NCBI RefSeq assembly: GCF_001975705.1
Contig: NZ_CP015093.1
Location: forward strand, 3,666,501 to 3,730,500
Origin: Salipiger abyssi
GTDB lineage: Bacteria; Pseudomonadota; Alphaproteobacteria; Rhodobacterales; Rhodobacteraceae
Direction: 5' to 3'
Length of the DNA stretch: 64,000 bases
Notes under the pieces: model-generated
What the model saw: the letters and a program-made list of their open reading frames with translations, nothing else
Told to the model about the DNA's origin: nothing
Database searches by the model: none
Shown here: positions 43,630 to 53,086 of the stretch, piece by piece
Numbering within the stretch: position 1 is the first letter of the stretch
Layout of the letters: the number at the start of each line of letters is the position of its first letter
Program-made: the position numbers and the translations under genes

Positions 43630-45291
43630 TCACGACAGGCCCAGCTTGTAGAGATGGATCTCGAAGGACGGATGCATCTCGGCGCCGGTCACGCCGGGCC
43701 GGAAATGGCGGTAGAGCGAGCGCCAATAGGGCTGCACGATCACCGCATCCTCCTGCAACAGCCGTTCGATCCGCGCCATCACCTCGCGGCGCGTCTCGGC
43801 ATCGGCGACGGTCAGCGCCTCGGCGACCAGCGCGTCGAACGCGGGATTGGCATAGCCGCTCTCGTTCCAGGGCTCGCCGGAGCGATAGGCCAGCGCCAGC
43901 ACCTGAATGCCGAGCGGGCGGTGGTTCCACTCGGTGACCGAGAGCGGATAGGCCGTCCAGTCGGACCAGAAGCGTGAGCCGGGCAGCACCGTGCGGCGGA
44001 CCTTGAGCCCGGCATCGCGCAGCATTGCCGCCGCCGCATCGCCGCTGCGCATGGTCAGCCCGTCGTCGAGCGTGATCAGCTCGTGTTCGAAGGCTGCCAG
44101 CCCGGCCTCTTCCATCAGCGGCAGGGCGGCGGCGGGGTCGTATTCCGTTGGGCCGATATCGGCGTAATCGGGATGCACCGGGGCGACATGATGGTTCTGC
44201 GCCACGGTGCCGAGGCCGGAATGGCCGAGCTCCAGACAGATTTCATTGTCGATGGCCAGTTGCAGCGCCTTGCGGACGCGGCGGTCCGCATAGGGCGCGC
44301 GCCCATCCACGAGTGCGGTCTGGTTTGCGCGCAGCACCACTGTGGAGCCTGTAGAGACCTCCGAGCGCTGCCAGCCGATCTGATCGCCCAGCGCGATGAA
44401 ATCGCCGATATTCTCGTAGAGCATGTCGATCTCGCCGCGCTCGGCGGCAGCGAGCCAGCTTGCCGGATCGGTGCCGTAATCGAGAAACTCGATGCGCTCC
44501 AGCGTGGCGCCGCCAAAGCCCTCGGCCCGTGCGCCCCACCAGTCATGGGCGTGATTGCGCACCAGCACCGCGCGCTCGCCGGGCCGCACGGTTTCCGGCA
44601 GGTAGGGGCCGGTGCCGATGGGGGTGTCCAGCATGGTCTCGGGGCTGTGGCTGGCATGAACCACCGCGGCGGGATAATCGGCGAGGTTCACCATCAGCGC
44701 CACATCCGGGGCGGCGAGGCGCAGGCGCAGGGTCAGGTCGTCCTCGACGGTGACCGCGCCGTCGCGCAGCTTGCCGGTCTCGCGGTCGACCAGCGCCGCC
44801 AGCCGCCCGGCCATGGAATTGCCCTCGGCATCGCGGTCGCACCAGTAGTGGAACATGCGCGCGACATCGGCGGCGGTGAAAGGCTCGCCGGTGTTCCAGG
44901 TCACGCCGGGGCGGATATGCAGCCGGTACTCGGTGGCGTCGTCATTGGCCTCCCAGCGCTCCAGAAGCATGCCGCGCACGCTGCCGTCGCGATTGTACTC
45001 GACGAGATATTCCAGCCAGCCCCGGGTGATATTGGCGATTTCCGACCAGTCGGCGGTGCGCGGATCCTTGAGCGGGCGCACCTCCGTCTGGATCCGCAGC
45101 ACCGCGTCCTCGGCCCCTTGCGGCGCCTCCTCCGCGCGGGCCGGCGCCGCGAGCCCGCCCAGCGCATAGGCGCTCGCGGTCCCGAGCCCCAGCGCGGTGA
45201 CCCTTGTCAGGAACTCGCGCCGGCCGAGCTTTCCCTCGGCCAGCTCGCGGGCATAGAGCGATGCGGCCGGGTGTATCTCCGGTTGCGTCAT
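43630..45291 (-). CDS. ABC transporter substrate-binding protein, family 5, Tat-exported
   Basis: A 553-aa periplasmic binding protein of the peptide type. The N-terminus has a twin-arginine motif (GRREFLTRVTALGLG, residues 23-37) and a hydrophobic stretch ending at APARA near residue 52, so it is exported folded. The mature region has family 5 features (GVTWNTGEPFTAADV, PIGTGPYLP). No permease or ATPase gene is next to it; an AraC-type regulator lies 93 nt upstream on the same strand. It may work with a transporter encoded elsewhere, or act as a sensor. Substrate unknown. Confidence 0.88.
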   Translation of the reverse strand: MTQPEIHPAASLYARELAEGKLGRREFLTRVTALGLGTASAYALGGLAAPARAEEAPQGAEDAVLRIQTEVRPLKDPRTADWSEIANITRGWLEYLVEYNRDGSVRGMLLERWEANDDATEYRLHIRPGVTWNTGEPFTAADVARMFHYWCDRDAEGNSMAGRLAALVDRETGKLRDGAVTVEDDLTLRLRLAAPDVALMVNLADYPAAVVHASHSPETMLDTPIGTGPYLPETVRPGERAVLVRNHAHDWWGARAEGFGGATLERIEFLDYGTDPASWLAAAERGEIDMLYENIGDFIALGDQIGWQRSEVSTGSTVVLRANQTALVDGRAPYADRRVRKALQLAIDNEICLELGHSGLGTVAQNHHVAPVHPDYADIGPTEYDPAAALPLMEEAGLAAFEHELITLDDGLTMRSGDAAAAMLRDAGLKVRRTVLPGSRFWSDWTAYPLSVTEWNHRPLGIQVLALAYRSGEPWNESGYANPAFDALVAEALTVADAETRREVMARIERLLQEDAVIVQPYWRSLYRHFRPGVTGAEMHPSFEIHLYKLGLS

Positions 45292-45384
45292 GCGGTTCTC
45301 CTCCTGGCCACGCAGGACCGATCTGCCACCCGCGCCGATGAAAGCCCGGATCGGGCTTTCGGGGCAAGGGGTTTTGCGCGGCGC

Positions 45385-46209
45385 TCAGCGGTGATGGGCG
45401 ACGCGGCTGCCGGACGCGCGGGTGCCGCGGCGGATCTCGGTCGGCGAGAGGCCGGTATGGCTGCGGATGAAGCGGGTGAAATAGGGCGCGCTGTGAAAGC
45501 CCAGATCGCTGGCGATGCGGTTCACCGGCGGCGCCGGATGGCTCAGCAGCCGGTGCGCCTCGTGCAGCTTGCGCTCGGCCAGCATGGCGGCGGCGGTCAT
45601 GCCGCAGGCGGCGCGGGCGGTGCGGGTGAGATGGGTCGCGGTGACGCCGAGCGCCGCCGCGTAATCCGACACCCCCCGGTCGCTGCGGAATCCCGCACAG
45701 AGCGCGCCGCTGAAGAGCCGCATCAGCCGCTGCCCGGCGCTGTCGCGCCGCGTGTCCTGGGTGCCGGCGGCGATCTGGCGGTGCAGCCAGACCGCGACCA
45801 GCCGCGCATGCGCGTCGAGCGCCTCGGTCAGCATGGCGCGGCCCTGACCCGCCTCGCGCAGCATCGCGTCGAGCTCGGCGGTGAGCTCGGCCTGGGCGAA
45901 TCCCTCGCGGATGCGCAGATGCAGCGGCTCGCCGGGGAAAAACCCGGTGAGCCCTGCCGGGCAATGCATCAGCATGCCGAGGCTCTGCGGCCCGGTCTCC
46001 AGCGAAAACAGCGTCCCGGCGGGCAGGAAGAGCGCATTATGCGGCCCGAGCCCGCGCCGCGTGCCGTCGACGATCACCCGGCCCTGGCCCCGCGTCAGCC
46101 AGAGCAGCGTATGCTCGGCCCGGTCGTGCAGCAGCCGGTATTGCCAGCCCGAGACCTGACCCAGCGAGACGACGCGCGCCGGCGCCCCGGTCTGGGCGGC
46201 GGCGCTCAT
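45385..46209 (-). CDS. AraC family transcriptional regulator
   Basis: A 274-aa regulator. The N-terminal cupin-like effector domain is visible ([33 protein letters not shown]). The C-terminal tandem helix-turn-helix begins near residue 175 ([17 protein letters not shown]) and ends with the AraC signature [25 protein letters not shown] (given as separate blocks). It overlaps miaA by 4 nt and is upstream of the orphan binding protein gene, which it probably regulates. Confidence 0.88.
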   Translation of the reverse strand: MSAAAQTGAPARVVSLGQVSGWQYRLLHDRAEHTLLWLTRGQGRVIVDGTRRGLGPHNALFLPAGTLFSLETGPQSLGMLMHCPAGLTGFFPGEPLHLRIREGFAQAELTAELDAMLREAGQGRAMLTEALDAHARLVAVWLHRQIAAGTQDTRRDSAGQRLMRLFSGALCAGFRSDRGVSDYAAALGVTATHLTRTARAACGMTAAAMLAERKLHEAHRLLSHPAPPVNRIASDLGFHSAPYFTRFIRSHTGLSPTEIRRGTRASGSRVAHHR

Positions 46210-47102
46210 GCGCCCACCTCTGCCGGGCTGAGCGTCGGCCAGCCCTTCATGCGGGCGCGGAACCAGGTGCGCTGGCGCTTGGCGAATTGCCGTGTGAGCA
46301 CGGTGGCGCGGGTGGTGACCTCGTCCAGTGGCATCTCGCCGCGCAGATGCGCCATCAGCTCCGCCGCGCCGATGGCCTTGGCCGAGGGCAGGGCGGGCGA
46401 CCAGTCGGGGAGGTTGGCCCGCGCCTCGTCGAGCGCGCCGCTGCGCAGCATCTTGCGGAACCGCGTCTCGATGCGGGTGTCGAGCCAGTCCTTGGGCGCA
46501 TCGAAGAGGATGGGCTGCGCCTCGGCGAGCGGCAGCAGCGGCGGCGGCGTCTCGGCCTGCCAGGCGGCAATGCCGCGCCCGGTGGCGCGCAGCACCTCCC
46601 AGGCGCGCTGCACGCGCATGGGGTTGGCCAGGTCGATGCGGGCGCGGGTCTCGGGGTCGAGTTCGGCCACCATCGCCGCGAGCTCGCCGGCCTCGAGCCG
46701 CGCCATGGCCTCTGCGCGGATTTCCGGCGGGGTGGCGGGGATCTCGGCCAGCCCCTCGGTCAGCGCGGTGAAATAGAGCCCGGTGCCGCCGACGATAATA
46801 GGCCGCTCCGGCCCCGCCAGCAGCGGCACCAGATCGCGCAGCCACTCGCCCACCGAATAGGCATGATCGCCCGGCACATGACCGTAAAGCCGGTGCGGTG
46901 CGCGCAATTCCTCGGCCTCCGAAGGCCGCGCGGTCAGCACCCTCCAGTCGGAAAACACCTGGATCGCATCGGCATTGACGATCACACCGCCCTGATTTTC
47001 CGCGATTTCCAGCGCGAGCGCGGATTTGCCGCTGGCGGTCGGTCCCGCGATCAGCACCGGGCGCCGGGGATCGGGCGCCAGCCGGGTCAGAATATCGGCC
47101 AC
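46206..47102 (-). CDS. miaA: tRNA dimethylallyltransferase
   Basis: A 298-aa enzyme adding a dimethylallyl group to A37 of tRNAs that read UNN codons. P-loop GPTASGKSA (residues 20-28), then [32 protein letters not shown] and [14 protein letters not shown]. The start is GTG, chosen because GGAGG lies 5-7 nt upstream and the family N-terminus begins there; the much longer open frame crosses pyrH antisense. Overlaps the AraC regulator gene by 4 nt. Divergent from pyrH over 99 nt. Confidence 0.94.
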   Translation of the reverse strand: MADILTRLAPDPRRPVLIAGPTASGKSALALEIAENQGGVIVNADAIQVFSDWRVLTARPSEAEELRAPHRLYGHVPGDHAYSVGEWLRDLVPLLAGPERPIIVGGTGLYFTALTEGLAEIPATPPEIRAEAMARLEAGELAAMVAELDPETRARIDLANPMRVQRAWEVLRATGRGIAAWQAETPPPLLPLAEAQPILFDAPKDWLDTRIETRFRKMLRSGALDEARANLPDWSPALPSAKAIGAAELMAHLRGEMPLDEVTTRATVLTRQFAKRQRTWFRARMKGWPTLSPAEVGA

Positions 47103-47201
47103 CGCGCCCTCCTTCGCGCCCTCCGCTGCGGCATTGCAGCCGCAGAGGTTTTCCGCCACATATGGCGCCGATCCTAGACCCCCTCGCCGATGGAGCGCAA
47201 C

Positions 47202-47930
47202 ATGACCGACACCTCGCAGACCACCTTCAAGCGCGTGTTGCTGAAAATCTCGGGCGAGGCGCTGATGGGCGACCAGGGCTACGGGCTGCATCCGCCGACC
47301 GTGGAACGCATCGCCCGCGAGGTGAAATCGGTGCACGACATGGGCGTCGAGATCTGCATGGTCATCGGCGGCGGCAACATCTTTCGCGGGCTTGCGGGCT
47401 CGGCACAGGGGATGGAGCGGACCACCGCCGATTACATGGGCATGCTGGCCACCGTGATGAACGCGCTGGCGATGCAGTCGGCGCTGGAAGAGCATGGCGT
47501 CTTCACCCGGGTGATCACTGCCATTCGCATGGACGAGGTGGCCGAGCCCTATATCCGCCGCCGCGCGGTCCGCCACCTGGAGAAGAAGCGGGTCTGCATC
47601 TTTGCCGCCGGCACCGGCAACCCCTATTTCACCACCGATACCGCCGCGACGCTGCGCGCCAACGAGATGGCTTGCGAGGCGATCTTCATGGGCAAGAACG
47701 GCGTGGACGGGGTCTATGACAAGGACCCGATGAAGCATGACGACGCGGTGCGCTTCGACAAGATCAGCTATGACGACGTGCTGGCCAAGCATCTCAAGGT
47801 GATGGACGCCTCGGCGATTGCGCTGGCGCGGGACAACCACCTGCCGATCATCGTGTTCTCGCTCGACGAGCCGGGCGGGTTCAAGGGCATTCTGGCGGGC
47901 GAGGGCACCTATACCACCGTGCATGGCTGA
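47202..47930 (+). CDS. pyrH: Uridylate kinase
   Basis: A 242-aa amino-acid-kinase-fold enzyme that phosphorylates UMP. Features: [62 protein letters not shown] and [15 protein letters not shown] lies 6 nt before the chosen ATG; a second ATG four codons earlier is weaker. It is the first gene of the envelope cluster, but a terminator hairpin follows it before frr. Confidence 0.96.
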   Translation: MTDTSQTTFKRVLLKISGEALMGDQGYGLHPPTVERIAREVKSVHDMGVEICMVIGGGNIFRGLAGSAQGMERTTADYMGMLATVMNALAMQSALEEHGVFTRVITAIRMDEVAEPYIRRRAVRHLEKKRVCIFAAGTGNPYFTTDTAATLRANEMACEAIFMGKNGVDGVYDKDPMKHDDAVRFDKISYDDVLAKHLKVMDASAIALARDNHLPIIVFSLDEPGGFKGILAGEGTYTTVHG

Positions 47931-47947
47931 GCAGCGGAGACGGTAGC

Positions 47948-47970
47948 GGCACCGGCCCGGCGCCGGTGCC
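47948..47970 (+). terminator. Terminator hairpin after pyrH
   Basis: Arms GGCACCGGC and GCCGGTGCC around a 5-nt loop, 17 nt after the pyrH stop; a TTGTTTTTTG tract lies 11 nt after the stem. Copy 3 of the 22-nt repeat starts at the end of that T-tract. Confidence 0.65.
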
Positions 47971-47989
47971 TCGGCAGATGTTGTTTTTT

Positions 47990-48011
47990 GAGTATTTTCA
48001 GAAAGATGAAG
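47990..48011 (+). repeat. Dispersed 22-nt 3'-UTR repeat, copy 3
   Basis: GAGTATTT, then TCAG, then AAAGATGAAG. Two to four bases differ from copies 1 and 2. It lies downstream of pyrH and its terminator hairpin, in the orientation of pyrH. Confidence 0.75.
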
Positions 48012-48133
48012 GGTGAAGGGCTGCGCGCTTGCCCGCTGCGAGGCGGCGGAGCCGAGGCAAAGCGCTATACATCCGGGCGCGCCTGTCCTAGAAAGCGGGC
48101 GGAACGACAAACACCTGAGCGGGCAAGACCAAC

Positions 48134-48697
48134 ATGTCAGAAGATTTCGAACTCGACACCGACGATCTCAAGCGCCGCATGGATGGCGCCATGTCGAACC
48201 TGCGCACGGAATTCGCCTCGCTGCGCACCGGGCGGGCCTCGGCCTCGATGCTGGAGCCGGTGATGGTCGACGCCTATGGCGCGATGACCCCGATCAACCA
48301 GGTCGGCACGGTGAACGTGCCCGAGCCGCGCATGGTGACGGTCAATGTCTGGGACAAGGGGCTCGTCGGCAAGGTCGAGAAGGCGATCCGCGAGAGCGGG
48401 CTCGGCATCAACCCGCAGCTCAACGGCACCATCATCATGCTGCCGATCCCCGAGCTGAACGAGGAGCGCCGCCGCGAATTGGGCAAAGTTGCCGGGCAAT
48501 ATGCCGAACACGCGCGTGTCGCGATTCGCAACGTGCGCCGCGATGGCATGGACCAGATCAAGAAGGCCAAATCCGACGGCATGTCGGAGGACGACCAGAA
48601 GTTCTGGGAGACCGAAGTGCAGGAGCTGACCGACACCTATATCAAGAAGGTGGACGAGGCGCTCGAGCACAAGCAGGAAGAGATCATGCAGGTCTGA
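48134..48697 (+). CDS. frr: Ribosome recycling factor
   Basis: A 187-aa protein that splits post-termination ribosomes with EF-G. Near-complete family match: [16 protein letters not shown] at the N-terminus, [47 protein letters not shown] in order, [17 protein letters not shown] and the C-terminal helix [17 protein letters not shown]. Follows pyrH after 203 nt with a hairpin and a repeat between, so it may have its own promoter. Confidence 0.97.
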   Translation: MSEDFELDTDDLKRRMDGAMSNLRTEFASLRTGRASASMLEPVMVDAYGAMTPINQVGTVNVPEPRMVTVNVWDKGLVGKVEKAIRESGLGINPQLNGTIIMLPIPELNEERRRELGKVAGQYAEHARVAIRNVRRDGMDQIKKAKSDGMSEDDQKFWETEVQELTDTYIKKVDEALEHKQEEIMQV

Positions 48698-48738
48698 TCC
48701 GGACCGGCGGTGCCAGAAGGTAAAGGGAGGGGCCGGGT

Positions 48739-49464
48739 ATGCCCAAACCGATCCGCGACGGCGCCGGTCCGCGCCATGTGGCGATCATCATGGACGGCAA
48801 CGGCCGCTGGGCGCAGCGCCGCGGCCGGCCACGGCTGTTCGGCCATCACGCCGGCGCGAAGCGGGTGCGCGAAATCGTCGAGGCCTGCCCCGATATCGGC
48901 GTGAAATACCTGACGATCTTCGCCTTTTCGACCGAGAACTGGCGCCGCACGCAATCCGAGGTGGCGGGGCTCATGAGCCTGTTTCGCCGCTATATCACCA
49001 AGGAAGCCCGCGCGCTGCGTGAAGAGAACGTGCGGGTGCGCTTTATCGGCGACCGGGTGCGGCTCGACGACAAGCTGGTGACGCTGATGGACGAGCTGGA
49101 GCTGATGACCGCCGATTGCACCGGCGTGAATCTCACCATCGCGATCAATTACGGCGGCCGCGACGAGGTGGCGCGCGCCACCAAGCGGCTGGCCGAGGAC
49201 GTGGCGGCGGGCAAGCTCGACCCGGCGTCGGTCAACGAGGAGACGCTGCCGAAATATCTCGACACCTGCGTGCTGCCCGACCCCGATCTGGTGATCCGCA
49301 CCAGCGGCGAGGCGCGGATCTCGAATTTCCTGCTCTGGCAGTCGGCCTACGCGGAATACGAGTTCGTCGATACGCTCTGGCCCGATTTCGGCGCCGGCGA
49401 GTTCGGCAAGCTGGTCGGTGCCTATGGCACCCGCGACCGCCGCTACGGGGGCGTGAAGGCATGA
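48739..49464 (+). CDS. uppS: Isoprenyl transferase (undecaprenyl diphosphate synthase)
   Basis: A 241-aa cis-prenyltransferase making the C55 carrier lipid for peptidoglycan and O-antigen. Motifs: HVAIIMDGNGRWAQRRG (catalytic Asp), GHHAGAKRVREIV, FAFSTENWRR and, near the end, PDLVIRTSGEARISNFLLWQ. AAGGGAGG precedes the start. Overlaps cdsA by 4 nt. Confidence 0.97.
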   Translation: MPKPIRDGAGPRHVAIIMDGNGRWAQRRGRPRLFGHHAGAKRVREIVEACPDIGVKYLTIFAFSTENWRRTQSEVAGLMSLFRRYITKEARALREENVRVRFIGDRVRLDDKLVTLMDELELMTADCTGVNLTIAINYGGRDEVARATKRLAEDVAAGKLDPASVNEETLPKYLDTCVLPDPDLVIRTSGEARISNFLLWQSAYAEYEFVDTLWPDFGAGEFGKLVGAYGTRDRRYGGVKA

Positions 49465-50249
49465 CCGCGTCGCGCTGGACGGATCTGCGGCCCCGGGTGA
49501 TCTCGGCGGCGGGGCTGATCGTCATCGGCCTCGGCGCGGTCTGGCTCGGCGGGATCTTCTGGCGCGGGCTGATCGCGCTCAGCTGCGGCGTGATGGTCTG
49601 GGAACTGGTGCAGATGCTCGACACAGCGCGGCAGCGCTCGTCCCGGGTGCTGGCGCTGGTGGCCGGCAGCTGCGCGCTGGCGGCGATCTACCTGCCGCCG
49701 GCGCTGGCGCTGCCACTCTTGCTGCTGCCCTCGATGGCGGGTTTCGGCCAGATGGAGCGCGGCGGCGTGACCTATTCGGTCTTTACCGCGCTGATCATGC
49801 TGGCGGGGTACGGCATCATGGCGCTGCGCTCGGATTTCGGCCTGACCTGGATGCTGTGGATGGTGCTGGTGGTCGTGGTCACCGATGTCGCGGGCTATTT
49901 CGCCGGGCGCGCCATTGGCGGGCCGAAGCTCTGGCCGCGCGTCAGCCCGAAGAAGACCTGGTCGGGCGCCGTGGCCGGCTGGACCGGCGCCGCCGTGGTC
50001 GGGCTGCTCTTTGCCGGCACGACGCATGCGGGGCCGGGGCTGGCAGGGGTCTCCATCGCGATCTCCATGGCCAGCCAGATCGGCGATATCGCCGAGAGTG
50101 CCATCAAGCGGCGGGCAGGGGTCAAGGACAGCTCGGCGCTGCTGCCGGGCCATGGCGGGCTGCTCGACCGGTTCGACGGCATGCTGGGCGCGGCGCTGTT
50201 CCTGCTGATCGCCGGGCAGATCGTGGATTTCCCGCCGGGGGTGGAATGA
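49461..50249 (+). CDS. cdsA: Phosphatidate cytidylyltransferase
   Basis: A 262-aa polytopic membrane enzyme that makes CDP-diacylglycerol. About seven hydrophobic segments, the motif VSPKKTWSGAVAGW (near residue 163), and the signature SAIKRRAGVKDSSALLPGHGG followed by LLDRFDG near the C-terminus. Overlaps uppS upstream and dxr downstream by 4 nt each. Confidence 0.95.
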   Translation: MTASRWTDLRPRVISAAGLIVIGLGAVWLGGIFWRGLIALSCGVMVWELVQMLDTARQRSSRVLALVAGSCALAAIYLPPALALPLLLLPSMAGFGQMERGGVTYSVFTALIMLAGYGIMALRSDFGLTWMLWMVLVVVVTDVAGYFAGRAIGGPKLWPRVSPKKTWSGAVAGWTGAAVVGLLFAGTTHAGPGLAGVSIAISMASQIGDIAESAIKRRAGVKDSSALLPGHGGLLDRFDGMLGAALFLLIAGQIVDFPPGVE

Positions 50250-51412
50250 GGCGCATCAGTATTTTCGGCGCCACCGGGTCGATCGGACAAAGCACCATCG
50301 ACCTGATCGCGCGCGACCCGGAAACTTATCATGTCGTCGCGCTGAGCGGTGGCAGGAACGTCGCGCAACTGGCGGAAGACGCACGCAAACTCAACGCCGA
50401 GATCGCGGTGACCGCCGAGGTGGCACGGCTGTCCGAGCTGCGCGAGCGGCTGGCCGGCAGCGGTGTCGAGGCGGCGGCCGGAGAGGCCGCGCTGATCGAG
50501 GCGGCGCGGCGCCCTGCGGATTGGGTGATGTCGGCCATCGTCGGCGCGGCGGGGCTGCCGCCGGGGCTCGCGGCGCTGGAGCAGGGCGCAACGCTGGCGC
50601 TGGCCAACAAGGAAAGCATGGTCTGCGCCGGACCGCTGGTGATGCAGACCGCGCGCGCCCATGGCGGCGCGGTGCTGCCGGTGGACAGCGAGCATTCGGC
50701 GGTGTTTCAGGCGCTGATCGGCGAGGATATCGCCGCGGTCGAGCGGGTGATCATCACCGCCAGCGGCGGCGCCTTCCGCGACTGGCCGCTGGAAAAGCTG
50801 GCCGGCGCGACGCCCGAAGAGGCCGCGACCCATCCCAACTGGGACATGGGACAGCGGATCACCATCGACAGCGCGTCCATGTTCAACAAGGCTCTGGAAG
50901 TTATAGAGACCAAAGAGTTTTTCGATATCGACCCGGCGCTGATCGAAGTGCTGGTGCATCCCGAATCGATGATCCACGCGCTGGTCGGTTTTCGCGACGG
51001 CGCGCTGATGGCCCATGTCGGGCCGCCCGATATGCGCCACGCCATCGGCTTCGCGCTGCATTACCCCGAGCGCAAGACGCTGCCGGTGGCGCGGCTCGAT
51101 CTCGTCAAGCTCGGTCAGTTCACCTTCCGCAACGCCTGCGAAACGCGCTGGCCGGCGCTGCGGCTGGCACGCGAGGTCATGGCGGCTGGCGGGCTCGCAG
51201 GGGCGGTGTTCAACGCCGCCAAGGAGCGCGCGCTCGACGCGTTTATCGCGCGGCGCATCGGGTTTCTGCGCATGGCGGAGGTTGTTGAAGAAACACTTAA
51301 CCGTGTTTCGGCGCAAAGCGGCCTCATTACTGCCGGCATCACCCTTGATAACGTGCGTGCCGCAGACCATTTCGCCCGTGTGACCGCGGACGAGATCATT
51401 ACCCAAGATTGA
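50246..51412 (+). CDS. dxr: 1-deoxy-D-xylulose 5-phosphate reductoisomerase
   Basis: A 388-aa enzyme of the MEP isoprenoid pathway, converting DXP to MEP with NADPH. Motifs: ISIFGATGSIGQSTIDLI (nucleotide fold), LANKESMVCAG, LPVDSEHSAVFQAL (metal-binding Asp/Glu), ITASGGAFRDWP and IDSASMFNKALE. ATGA overlap with cdsA. Provides precursors for the product of uppS two genes earlier. Confidence 0.97.
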   Translation: MRRISIFGATGSIGQSTIDLIARDPETYHVVALSGGRNVAQLAEDARKLNAEIAVTAEVARLSELRERLAGSGVEAAAGEAALIEAARRPADWVMSAIVGAAGLPPGLAALEQGATLALANKESMVCAGPLVMQTARAHGGAVLPVDSEHSAVFQALIGEDIAAVERVIITASGGAFRDWPLEKLAGATPEEAATHPNWDMGQRITIDSASMFNKALEVIETKEFFDIDPALIEVLVHPESMIHALVGFRDGALMAHVGPPDMRHAIGFALHYPERKTLPVARLDLVKLGQFTFRNACETRWPALRLAREVMAAGGLAGAVFNAAKERALDAFIARRIGFLRMAEVVEETLNRVSAQSGLITAGITLDNVRAADHFARVTADEIITQD

Positions 51413-51424
51413 GAGGCAGAGCTT

Positions 51425-52768
51425 TTGGACATCACCCAAATGATCCCGCAATTCGGTGGCGTGCTCTACACGCTGGTCGCTTTCGTGATCGCGCTGTCGA
51501 TCATCGTGGCCATCCACGAATACGGTCATTACATCGTCGGGCGCTGGACCGGGATCGAGGCGGATGTCTTTTCGCTGGGCTTCGGGCCGGTGATCTGGTC
51601 GCGCCATGACAAGCGCGGCACGAAATGGCAGATCGCGGCGCTGCCCTTTGGCGGTTACGTAAAGTTTCGCGGCGATTCGAATGCCAGCGGCGGGGCCGAT
51701 CTCGACGCCATGTCGCATATGTCGGACGAAGAGCTGCGCCACACGATGAACGGTGCGCCGATCTGGGCGCGGGCGGCGACCGTCGCCGCCGGGCCGGTGT
51801 TCAACTTCATCCTCACGATCCTGATCTTTACCGGCATCTTCATGGTGCAGGGCAAGGTGACCGAGCCCTTCACCGTGGGCGAGCTGCGCGCGCTGCCGGT
51901 GGCGCAGGATCTGCGCGAAGGCGACGTGATTCTCGAAATCGGCGGTGAGCCGCTGCCCGATTTCACCGATAGCGAGGCGTTCGGGGACTTCATGGAGGCG
52001 CTGCCGCATCAGGCGGTACTGCCTTATACGGTAGAGCGCGACGGGCAGGCGACGGAGGTCGATGGCCCCTATGTCTATCCGCCCATCGCCACGCAGATCG
52101 TGCCGCGCTCGGCGGCCTACGAGGCGGGGCTGGAGCCGGGCGACATCATCACCGCCATCGACGGCGACGAGGCCTATGCCTTTGACCAGCTCAAGGAAAA
52201 GGTCGAGGGATCCGAAGGCGCGCCGCTTGCACTGACCGTCTGGCGCGACGGCGAAGAGCTGTCCGTCGAGATGACCCCCAAACGCACCGACGAACCGCTG
52301 CCCGAGGGTGGCTATCAGACCGTCTACCGCATCGGTATCGTCGGCGGGCTGGCCTTTGAGCCGGCGACCGGCATGGTCGGCCCCGTCGAGGCCTTTACCG
52401 GCGGGGTGGAGCGGACCTGGTCGATCATCACCGGCTCGCTCTCGGGGCTGTGGAACATGATCGTCGGCAATATCTCTTCCTGCAACCTCTCCGGCCCCAT
52501 CGGAATCGCCCAGACCTCCGGCGCCATGGCCAGCCAGGGCGGGCAGAGCTTCATCACCTTCATCGCGGTGCTCTCCACCGCCGTGGGGCTGCTCAACCTG
52601 TTCCCGGTGCCGGTGCTCGATGGCGGGCATCTGGTGTTCCACGCCTGGGAGGCGGTGCGCGGGCGCCCGCCGTCGGACCGTGCGCTGAACGTGATGATGT
52701 CGATCGGTCTGGTGCTGATCCTGGGGCTCATGGCCTTTGCCCTGACCAACGATCTGTTCTGCCCGTAA
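51425..52768 (+). CDS. rseP: RIP metalloprotease RseP (site-2 protease)
   Basis: A 447-aa integral membrane zinc protease acting in envelope-stress signalling and on signal-peptide remnants. The active site HEYGH is at 31-35 and the third ligand is in LDGGH (398-402). Two PDZ-type regions lie between, one including ATQIVPRSAAYEAGLEPGDI. The start is TTG with AGAGG 7 nt upstream. A palindromic hairpin follows the stop at 52779-52808. Confidence 0.94.
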   Translation: MDITQMIPQFGGVLYTLVAFVIALSIIVAIHEYGHYIVGRWTGIEADVFSLGFGPVIWSRHDKRGTKWQIAALPFGGYVKFRGDSNASGGADLDAMSHMSDEELRHTMNGAPIWARAATVAAGPVFNFILTILIFTGIFMVQGKVTEPFTVGELRALPVAQDLREGDVILEIGGEPLPDFTDSEAFGDFMEALPHQAVLPYTVERDGQATEVDGPYVYPPIATQIVPRSAAYEAGLEPGDIITAIDGDEAYAFDQLKEKVEGSEGAPLALTVWRDGEELSVEMTPKRTDEPLPEGGYQTVYRIGIVGGLAFEPATGMVGPVEAFTGGVERTWSIITGSLSGLWNMIVGNISSCNLSGPIGIAQTSGAMASQGGQSFITFIAVLSTAVGLLNLFPVPVLDGGHLVFHAWEAVRGRPPSDRALNVMMSIGLVLILGLMAFALTNDLFCP

Positions 52769-52778
52769 CCGGTCCCGG

Positions 52779-52808
52779 CGCGCTGGCGAATGCCCAATTG
52801 CCAGCGCG
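52779..52808 (+). terminator. Hairpin downstream of rseP
   Basis: Perfect 9-bp arms CGCGCTGGC and GCCAGCGCG with a 12-nt loop, 10 nt after the rseP stop. There is no U-run; could be an mRNA 3' end or processing signal separating rseP from bamA. Confidence 0.5.
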
Positions 52809-52880
52809 ACGATGCCGCAATTCAGCCACATTGGACCTCTATTTTAGAGACTGGAAACCACCAGCTACCAGTGTGCCAAT

Positions 52881-53006
52881 ATGCAAACGATTCAGTCCGG
52901 ATATCATAGCCTCGGCCTCCTGCTCAGCATCAACTGGGACCGTCTGCTTTACGTCTTCACGATCATCGCGGCGTTGTATTTCGGTGCCTTTCTGGGATCG
53001 CTTTAA
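52881..53006 (+). CDS. 41-aa single-pass membrane microprotein
   Basis: ORF of 41 aa between rseP and bamA, beginning MQTIQSGYHSLGLLLSINW and ending GAFLGSL. It has one hydrophobic helix (residues about 22-39, with small residues) preceded by a WDRLLY amphipathic segment, and a TAA stop. The composition looks protein-like and differs from random GC-rich frames. I recall similar short proteins in Roseobacter genomes, not verified. No clear ribosome binding site is seen, which lowers confidence. Function unknown; position suggests a link to the outer-membrane assembly operon. Confidence 0.6.
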   Translation: MQTIQSGYHSLGLLLSINWDRLLYVFTIIAALYFGAFLGSL

Positions 53007-53086
53007 AGACAGGGCGCTTCGGCTTTTGACAAGCCGCGCCGATCCCGATACTCACGTTGAAAAATACGGCGGAGTGGATCGGCAGT

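Noticed and set aside
44083..46776. 897-codon plus-strand open frame over the Tat binding protein, AraC and miaA
   Set aside because: Antisense to three well-supported genes; composition typical of shadow frames.
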